Positions 1 through 4,207 of a DNA stretch of 5,468 bases are shown piece after piece; positions within the stretch are counted from its first letter, which is position 1; the number at the start of each line of letters is the position of its first letter. The stretch comes from Betaproteobacteria bacterium. Lineage in GTDB: Bacteria > Pseudomonadota > Gammaproteobacteria > Burkholderiales > SG8-41. A model generated the notes under the pieces. The model had not been told where the DNA came from. It saw only the letters and a program-made list of their open reading frames with translations, and searched no databases. Location: assembly GCA_021732805.1 (NCBI GenBank), contig JAKFUJ010000440.1, positions 1 to 5,468 of the forward strand, written 5' to 3'. Position numbers and translations under genes: made by a program.

Positions 1-1
1 G

Positions 2-52
2 TCGCAACCCGGCGCCGAACGCGATATCGGCATCCGATGGTTAATGCAATAA
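2..52 (+). CDS. Possible 3' end of an upstream + strand gene
   Basis: One + strand frame is open from the left edge and stops at TAA (50-52). It would encode a 16-residue tail, SQPGAERDIGIRWLMQ, with mostly C or G in third codon positions, as in the neighbouring genes. The stop lies 20 bases before the GTG start of the membrane protein gene, which fits a tandem arrangement. The other two + frames also stop within the first 66 bases, and a - strand frame with an ATG at 31-33 is open to the left edge, so the assignment is weak. No family can be recognised from so short a tail. Confidence 0.25.
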   Translation, partial: SQPGAERDIGIRWLMQ

Positions 53-68
53 AATCAAGCCTTTGATT
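53..68. promoter_or_regulatory. Perfect 6-bp inverted repeat before the membrane protein gene
   Basis: AATCAA (53-58) and TTGATT (63-68) are exact reverse complements around the 4-base loop GCCT. The element starts one base after the possible upstream stop codon and ends four bases before the GTG at 73. It could be a small operator or an RNA hairpin affecting initiation. It is too AU-rich and lacks a following T-run, so a terminator is unlikely. A 6-bp palindrome can arise by chance, hence low confidence. Confidence 0.25.
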
Positions 69-72
69 CGGT

Positions 73-330
73 GTGACAGCAATGACGATCGTTATTTACA
101 TTTTTTCAGGGCTGTTTTTACTGCTGGCGGCTGCGCTGGTGTTTACCTGGTGGCAGCGCCGCCATCCTGGTGCTTTGCTGCTGGCGGCGACCTACGCGAT
201 GGCTTCGGCATTGGCCTTGCTGCTGCATACGTGGTGGCCTCTGGTCATCGGATTTCTGTCGGCGTGGTCGTTACGCCTGATGGGGCTGGACCCGGGAGCA
301 GCGGAGCGCAAGCGCAAATCCGCGGGCTGA
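73..330 (+). CDS. Small predicted inner-membrane protein, unknown function
   Basis: This 85-residue protein is not one I recognise. Residues 5-25 form a clear hydrophobic helix, followed by the basic turn WWQRRHPG (26-33). A second apolar stretch runs from about 34 to 51, and a third, shorter one from 54 to 67 after the HTWWP turn. The tail AERKRKSAG is strongly basic, suggesting a cytoplasmic C-terminus. No catalytic or metal motif is visible. The start is either GTG at 73 or ATG at 82, three codons later; neither has a clear Shine-Dalgarno sequence, and ATG 82 loses nothing of the first helix. The third-position GC bias and the coherent membrane topology support a real gene. It is the only confident + strand gene and converges on bug1, with 13 bases between the two stop codons, so it is probably unrelated to the - strand catabolic genes. 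Confidence 0.7.
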   Translation: MTAMTIVIYIFSGLFLLLAAALVFTWWQRRHPGALLLAATYAMASALALLLHTWWPLVIGFLSAWSLRLMGLDPGAAERKRKSAG

Positions 331-337
331 AACCCGC
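322..337. terminator. Possible weak bidirectional terminator hairpin
   Basis: GCGGG (322-326) pairs perfectly with CCCGC (333-337) around a 6-base loop containing the TGA of the membrane protein gene. It sits exactly where the two transcription units converge, which is where a shared terminator would be expected. The stem is only 5 bp and no T-run follows on either strand, so it is not a canonical intrinsic terminator. It may only slow polymerase or protect a 3' end. Confidence 0.3.
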
Positions 338-343
338 TGTAGA

Positions 344-1333
344 TCATTCCGGCTGCAGATTCGCCTTGCGCGCAACCTCGCGCCATTTGACGATTTCGGC
401 ATCGAGAAATTTGCTGAATGCGGCCGGCGTCGCGGTCTCCGGCTGCAAACCCTGGAGCAGCAAGGCATCGCGCACCTGCGGTACGTTGATTGCCGAAGTG
501 AATTCCCGGTTCAGCCGCTCGACGATGGCGCGCGGCGTTTTTGCCGGCGCAAATACCGCAAGCCACAATGTCACTTCGAAATTTTTGATACCGGATTCCA
601 GCACCGTGGGTACATCGGGCAGTGCCGGCGCGCGTTTTGCGCCGGTGACCGCCAGCGGCCGCAACCGCCCTGCACGCACATGCGGCAGCACCGGCGCCAT
701 GGTGCCGAACTGCAGTTCAATGCGTCCGGCGATGGTATCGACCACCGATTGCGCCGAACTCTTGTAGGCGATCGGCGTGATCTTGATGCCGGTCAGGTTG
801 GACAGCAGTTCACCGCCAAGGCGCGCCATGCTGGCATTGCCCACGGTGGTATAGCGGATCTCGCCGGGTTTGCTGCGTGCCAGCGCAATCAGTTCCTGCA
901 GGTTGTTTGCGGCGACCGCAGGATGCACGGCGAGTATGTACGGCAGATGGCCGATCAGCGTGATCGGTGTGAAATCGCGCTGCGGGTCATAACTCAGGTG
1001 TGGATTCAGGGCTTTGGACAGGGCATGGGTGCTGGTGGTGCCGCCGGTCAGCGTGTAGCCGTCTGGCGCAGCGCGGGCGCCGACTTCAACACCGATGGCG
1101 CCGCTGGCGCCGGCCCGGTTGTCGATGACGATGGATTGTCCGAGCGCATCGGCGACACGCGGTGTGATGACCCGCGCCGCGGCGTCCACGGAACTGCCTG
1201 CGGGGAACGGCGCGACCAGGCGGATCGGGCGTGACGGCCAGGCATCGGCTGCCGATGCAATCGAAGTCAGTCCCGAAGGTGCGGCAACTGCGGCGGCAAT
1301 GGTTGCGGCAACCAAAGTCATGTGCGGTTTCAT
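344..1333 (-). CDS. Bug/TctC-family periplasmic solute-binding protein (Bug 1)
   Basis: The 329-residue product is a tripartite tricarboxylate receptor (Bug/TctC) family protein of normal length. An Ala-rich signal peptide ends near ASA-AD (residue 28), so it should act in the periplasm, binding a small, usually carboxylated, ligand. Family landmarks follow in order: WPSRPIRLVAPFPAG (32-46), DNRAGASGAIG (71-81), PDGYTL (90-95), LPYILAVHP (130-138), LPDVPTVLESG (238-248) and the C-terminal KW (316-317). Two ligand-side loops are unusual: PAGSSVD (44-50) replaces the common PAGGxxD, and YKSSAQS (190-196) replaces YKGxxP. I place the start at ATG 1333, whose A is also the last base of the dehydrogenase TGA; a TTG one codon upstream is possible. 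GAGG (1344-1347), inside the end of the dehydrogenase gene, lies 10 bases before the ATG. The overlap implies co-transcription and translational coupling with the dehydrogenase. The true ligand is unknown. Confidence 0.93.
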   Translation of the reverse strand: MKPHMTLVAATIAAAVAAPSGLTSIASAADAWPSRPIRLVAPFPAGSSVDAAARVITPRVADALGQSIVIDNRAGASGAIGVEVGARAAPDGYTLTGGTTSTHALSKALNPHLSYDPQRDFTPITLIGHLPYILAVHPAVAANNLQELIALARSKPGEIRYTTVGNASMARLGGELLSNLTGIKITPIAYKSSAQSVVDTIAGRIELQFGTMAPVLPHVRAGRLRPLAVTGAKRAPALPDVPTVLESGIKNFEVTLWLAVFAPAKTPRAIVERLNREFTSAINVPQVRDALLLQGLQPETATPAAFSKFLDAEIVKWREVARKANLQPE

Positions 1334-2409
1334 CAAAGTTTTTCCTCAAGTCCGGTGAGCAGGTCGCTGATGTCATTCAACGCGTTGAAGCGCGGCTGGG
1401 CGGCGATGTGCGGGGTAATCAGCACATTCTCGAATTGCAGCAGTTCGTCGTCATCCCGTCCAGGCGCTTCGTACAGCGGATCCAGCGCAAAACCGCCGAG
1501 ATGCTCCGAGCGTAGTGCCGAAATGAGCGCTTTACGTTCGACAATGTCAGCGCGCGAAATGTTGATCAGCCGCGCACCGGGTTTCATGCGCGCGAGACGC
1601 TGTGCATCGAACAAATGACGGGTATTCGCATTTCCCGGCAGGCAGATGACGATCCAGTCACTGCTTTCGAGGATAGTGTCGAAATCGGCGTAATGCGCGT
1701 GATGGGCGATTTCGATGTCCGTCGGCAGTTGCCGGCGCTGGTGGTACAGGATGTTCATGCCGAACGCTGCTGCACGCAGGGCCGTTTCGCGGCCGATTTC
1801 GCCAAGTCCGATGATGCCCAGCGTCGTGCCGTGGAGCAGGCTGATGCCGGGAATGCGCGCCCAGTTTGAATTGGCGGTGTGCTTGCGGTCGTAGGTGCGC
1901 GGCGCGAAACCGGCGGCCTGCAGTGATGCGCTGCTGATGCGGTTGGTGATGCGCTGCAGCCGGCGCGACAGGCCCAGCATCAGCGCAAAAGCATGTTCGG
2001 CGCAGGCGATATTGGCGCGGCGGCGCAGTGTCAGCACCGGCACTTTGCGTGCTGCGCAGGCAGCGAGGTCGATGTTGGAGGCAATGGCGCCGTATTTCTG
2101 CACGGCTTTTAATTGCCGGGCAACAGCGAGTTCCGGTGTGCCGAAGGACAGGGATTCGAGCACGGCAAAATCTGCGCTGCCCAGCGCCGCATGCAGCGCA
2201 GCAGTATCGTCAACCAGTTCGACGGCAGCGGGAAAGAGTCGGGGCAGGCGGCTGCGCAACTGGCGCAACCAGCCGTCGAAATCAGCCAGATCATGCGCAA
2301 AAAAATCGGCAAACGCGGCAATGCGTGCGGGATCGGTTGCGGGATCGAGTACGACACCGACCAGGCGCAGGAACGGATCATCTTCCACAACCAGGACGGG
2401 TTTTGTCAT
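1333..2409 (-). CDS. D-isomer-specific 2-hydroxyacid dehydrogenase, probably NADP-preferring
   Basis: This 358-residue cytoplasmic enzyme belongs to the D-2-hydroxyacid dehydrogenase superfamily, which interconverts 2-oxoacids and D-2-hydroxyacids with NAD(P)H. The Rossmann segment shows GLGEIG at 201-206. The following strand ends in YHQRR (222-226) rather than an acidic residue, a pattern linked to NADP(H) preference in glyoxylate/hydroxypyruvate reductases. The expected catalytic trio is visible as Arg286 (NISRADIV), Glu314 (DPLYEAP) and His334 (TPHIA). The usual RGxxVDExAL signature is altered to RADIVERKAL, and DVFExEP to DPLYEAP. It is longer than the roughly 310-330 residues of many relatives, with the extra length before the NAD domain. 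ATG 2409 is the only credible start, but no Shine-Dalgarno sequence is visible before it; the upstream bases are AT-rich. Its stop codon shares a base with the bug1 start, so the two probably form one unit. The exact substrate is not determinable. Confidence 0.92.
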   Translation of the reverse strand: MTKPVLVVEDDPFLRLVGVVLDPATDPARIAAFADFFAHDLADFDGWLRQLRSRLPRLFPAAVELVDDTAALHAALGSADFAVLESLSFGTPELAVARQLKAVQKYGAIASNIDLAACAARKVPVLTLRRRANIACAEHAFALMLGLSRRLQRITNRISSASLQAAGFAPRTYDRKHTANSNWARIPGISLLHGTTLGIIGLGEIGRETALRAAAFGMNILYHQRRQLPTDIEIAHHAHYADFDTILESSDWIVICLPGNANTRHLFDAQRLARMKPGARLINISRADIVERKALISALRSEHLGGFALDPLYEAPGRDDDELLQFENVLITPHIAAQPRFNALNDISDLLTGLEEKL

Positions 2410-2433
2410 GTTTTTAAATTGAATTGAACCCTG

Positions 2434-2518
2434 ATTAACATGGATGTACAGGATAAACAGGATGGGGCGATCCGCGGTTGTTTTGGTTCATCCTGAACAT
2501 CCTGTCTATCCTGTTAAT
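2434..2518. repeat. Composite inverted repeat of CAGGAT units
   Basis: The left arm (2434-2464) begins ATTAACA and carries GGATG, ACAGGATA and ACAGGATG units spaced about 10-11 bases apart. The right arm (2489-2518) is its imperfect reverse complement: it contains CATCCTG, CATCCTG and TATCCTG and ends in TTAAT. A 24-base GC-richer loop separates the arms. The element fills most of the 116-base gap between the CMD-like gene and the dehydrogenase. In RNA it could fold into a long, interrupted stem, acting as an attenuator, processing site or partial terminator. The construction resembles dispersed intergenic repeats of many bacterial genomes; that it is dispersed here is inferred, since only one copy is in the window. 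Confidence 0.7.
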
Positions 2519-2525
2519 AACGCCA

Positions 2526-3059
2526 TCAATTTTTTCCGGGGGTTTCGGGTTCGATGCGCAGTGCGCGGGCGACGCGGGTATGCATGTTGTAGGCGCCGGC
2601 GAGCACGGTGATTTCGACCACGGCCTGATCGTCAAAGTGGCGTTGCAACTCATTATGCAGGGTGTCCGGCACATCGATCTGGCGTGTCATCGCATCGGTC
2701 CAGGCAAGGGCGGCGCGTTGTGCTGCGCTGAACAAATCGCTGGTTATCCAGTCGCTCAGCGCTGCGATCTGCTCTTTGCTGACGCCGGCCTGCAGCGCAT
2801 GGGTCGCGCCGTGGATGCGCGCCTGATATTCGGCGCCGTTGAGTATGGACACGCGCAGGATGATCATTTCACGCAGCGCGGCATCGAGCGTGGTCTTGTA
2901 GCGCACCACGGTGTTGAAATCGAGCCAGCCGGCGGCGATGGCCGGGCTGTTCATCAACACGCGATACAGATTGATCAGCTTGCCGCGCTCGCTTTTGACG
3001 CGGGAAATGAAGGCGGCGAGATCGCTGCGTTCCTCGCCGATCAGCGGTACACGGGACAT
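2526..3059 (-). CDS. Carboxymuconolactone decarboxylase-like (AhpD-fold) protein without redox cysteines
   Basis: The 177-residue all-helical protein matches the carboxymuconolactone decarboxylase (CMD)/AhpD-like family in length and pattern. The core is LREMIILRVSILNGAEYQARIHGATHALQAGVS (residues 62-94), shown here by its key residues Glu77, Tyr78 and His83. The two positions that carry the CxxC pair in AhpD peroxidases are Ala76 and Gln79, and there is no Cys elsewhere in the protein, so thiol-based peroxidase activity is not expected. The Glu-Tyr...His arrangement resembles decarboxylase- or hydrolase-like members. No signal peptide is present, so it should be cytoplasmic. ATG 3059 is supported by AGGT six bases upstream. 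It lies between bug2 and the dehydrogenase on the same strand; such proteins often accompany aromatic or organic acid catabolism genes, but its reaction cannot be named from sequence alone. Confidence 0.88.
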   Translation of the reverse strand: MSRVPLIGEERSDLAAFISRVKSERGKLINLYRVLMNSPAIAAGWLDFNTVVRYKTTLDAALREMIILRVSILNGAEYQARIHGATHALQAGVSKEQIAALSDWITSDLFSAAQRAALAWTDAMTRQIDVPDTLHNELQRHFDDQAVVEITVLAGAYNMHTRVARALRIEPETPGKN

Positions 3060-3072
3060 TTATAACCTGTTG

Positions 3073-3102
3073 ATTTTATTAATTATTTTATTGTTCTGCC
3101 AC
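3073..3102 (-). promoter_or_regulatory. AT-rich candidate promoter for the CMD-like gene
   Basis: The bases just before the CMD-like gene are strikingly AT-rich in otherwise GC-rich DNA. Read on the - strand, GTGGCA (3097-3102, 4 of 6 to TTGACA) and TAAAAT (3073-3078, 5 of 6 to TATAAT) are 18 bases apart. Transcription would start close to the AGGT ribosome site, leaving a very short leader. A second TAAAAT lies at 3085-3090, within the direct repeat ATTTTATT (3073-3080 and 3085-3092, 12-base period on the + strand). The AT tract could also be a DNA-bending or nucleoid-protein site. Confidence 0.3.
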
Positions 3103-3106
3103 TTGC

Positions 3107-3167
3107 AAAGTATTACGGCGTACAACTGGCAGGGCGGCAATGGAAAGGCCGGGGGCTTCAATACTTT
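3107..3167. repeat. 8-bp inverted repeat in the bug2/CMD-like gap
   Basis: AAAGTATT (3107-3114) is the exact reverse complement of AATACTTT (3160-3167), with 45 bases between. The enclosed DNA includes a GC-rich run, GGCCGGGGGC, about 20 bases past the bug2 stop codon. It may form a loose stem at the 3' end of the bug2 message. No T-run makes it a standard terminator. It could be chance. Confidence 0.2.
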
Positions 3168-3172
3168 ACTGT

Positions 3173-4144
3173 TCATCGCTCGATCTGGATGCCGGCAGCC
3201 TTAACAACCTTGTCCCACTTGGCGATGTCGGCACGAATGAAACGTGTGAATTCCTCCGTGGACATGGTCAGCGGATCGGCGCCGACTGCCACCAGCCTTT
3301 CGTGCACCGCCGGTGTGGTCACGGTTTTGACTATCGCCTCATGCAGTTTTGCGACGATGTCGCGCGGCGTTTTTGCAGTGGTCAGCAAGGCATAGTAATT
3401 GCTCATCTCGACATTGGCGAAACCCGCTTCCTTCGCGGTTTGCACATCGGGGAAATAGGGCGAACGCTGGGCGCTGGCCGCTGCCAGCGCGCGAACCTTG
3501 CCGCTTTTGACATAGGGCGAAATCACCGGCAGGTCGACGAACATGCCATTGATCTGTCCGGCGATGACATCGCTGACCGATGGCGCCGCACCCTTGTACG
3601 GCACATGGGTGATCTTGATGTTGGCGTCCTTCATCAGCATTTCCAGTCCGAGATGCAGCGTGCCGCCGTTGCCGGCAGAGCCGAAGGCAATCTGGCCGGG
3701 GCGCGCCTTGGCCAGCGCCACCAGCTCCTTCAGGGTTTTGACCGGCATCGAGGGGTGGACCACGATCAGGCTGGTGGTCGACATCACCGGCGTCAGCGGC
3801 TGCAGGTCGCGCAGGGTGTCATAAGGGGGCTTGGTGTAAGTCACCATGTTGATGGCGGCGACGCTGGCGGTGGCCATCAGCATGGTGTAGCCGTCGGCCG
3901 GGGAGCGGATGACGTTTTCCGCACCGATGATGCCGTTGGCGCCGGCGCGGTTGTCGACGACGATGGTCTGACCCAGCAATTCAGTCAGCCGCGGTGCGAT
4001 GTTGCGCGTGGTGATGTCCGCGGGGCCGCCGGCCGAAAACGGCACGACAATGCGGATCGGTTTGTTCGGCCAGGCCTGTGCATGGGCGCCGGCGTGGCCC
4101 AGCAGCATTCCTGCGGCGCAGCTCAGCATCAGTATGCGTTTCAT
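3173..4144 (-). CDS. Bug/TctC-family periplasmic solute-binding protein (Bug 2)
   Basis: The 323-residue product is a second, clearly diverged Bug/TctC receptor of standard length. The signal peptide runs from MKRILML to a likely cleavage after AHA (20-22), giving a mature protein that starts at QAWPNKPIRIVVPF. Cys9 sits too early to be a convincing lipobox. Landmarks are SAGGPAD (37-43, with the conserved Asp43), VDNRAGANGIIG (63-74), ADGYTML (83-89), VVHPSMPVKTLKELVALAKARPG (128-150, key residues HP and PG), HVPYKGAAPSVSDVIAGQ (180-197), TPRDIV (259-264) and the C-terminal KW (309-310). Unlike Bug 1, both ligand loops are close to the family norm. ATG 4144 is fixed by a strong ribosome site. 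The gene follows hyuB by 59 bases, suggesting the ligand could be the HyuAB substrate or a relative of it. No TctA/TctB partners are seen, as is common for orphan Bug proteins, which may serve sensing or borrow a transporter. Confidence 0.95.
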   Translation of the reverse strand: MKRILMLSCAAGMLLGHAGAHAQAWPNKPIRIVVPFSAGGPADITTRNIAPRLTELLGQTIVVDNRAGANGIIGAENVIRSPADGYTMLMATASVAAINMVTYTKPPYDTLRDLQPLTPVMSTTSLIVVHPSMPVKTLKELVALAKARPGQIAFGSAGNGGTLHLGLEMLMKDANIKITHVPYKGAAPSVSDVIAGQINGMFVDLPVISPYVKSGKVRALAAASAQRSPYFPDVQTAKEAGFANVEMSNYYALLTTAKTPRDIVAKLHEAIVKTVTTPAVHERLVAVGADPLTMSTEEFTRFIRADIAKWDKVVKAAGIQIER

Positions 4145-4150
4145 GATTTT

Positions 4151-4157
4151 CCCCTCC
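4151..4157 (-). promoter_or_regulatory. Strong ribosome binding site of bug2
   Basis: GGAGGGG on the - strand lies six bases before ATG 4144. It is the best Shine-Dalgarno match in the window and fixes the bug2 start. It contrasts with the dehydrogenase, which has none, and suggests bug2 is translated more strongly than the downstream genes. Confidence 0.8.
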
Positions 4158-4176
4158 AGGATGGTGTTGTGAAATG

Positions 4177-4207
4177 ATTATATAGAGACTCAACCATGGA
4201 AACTCAA
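4177..4207 (-). promoter_or_regulatory. Candidate sigma-70-type promoter before bug2
   Basis: A perfect TATAAT (4177-4182) lies in the 59-base gap between hyuB and bug2. TTGAGT (4202-4207, 4 of 6 to TTGACA), overlapping the hyuB stop codon, is 19 bases upstream, longer than the ideal 17. Predicted transcription would start about 25 bases before the bug2 ATG and keep the strong ribosome site. This would let bug2 be expressed without hyuB. A consensus -10 box in such GC-rich DNA is notable, but the poor spacing leaves doubt. Confidence 0.35.

Noticed and set aside
63..767. A 234-codon + strand frame across the membrane protein gene and the end of bug1
   Set aside because: It is out of frame with both supported genes, has no coherent domain, and shows low-complexity antisense composition.
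2340..2409. Response-regulator-like start VLVVEDDPFLR in the dehydrogenase
   Set aside because: The first residues resemble a receiver domain, but no phospho-acceptor Asp, Thr/Ser or Lys pattern follows, and the region fits the extended N-terminal domain of the dehydrogenase.
2434..2518. CAGGAT repeats as a CRISPR array or insertion sequence end
   Set aside because: Units are about 10 bases, degenerate and arranged as opposed arms with no spacers of uniform length; no transposase or cas gene is present.
2478..3065. A 195-codon + strand frame opposite the CMD-like gene
   Set aside because: The - strand product has the family core and ribosome site; the + strand product looks like an antisense shadow.
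3148..3162. GC-rich run after bug2 as an intrinsic terminator
   Set aside because: Only about three to five base pairs can form with mismatches, and no T-run follows on the - strand.
3140..4177. A 345-codon + strand open frame fully covering bug2
   Set aside because: It is longer than bug2, but its product is an irregular mix rich in Gly, His, Arg and Asp with no recognisable domain, whereas the - strand gives all Bug family motifs, a signal peptide and a strong ribosome site. Long antisense frames are expected in GC-rich genes.
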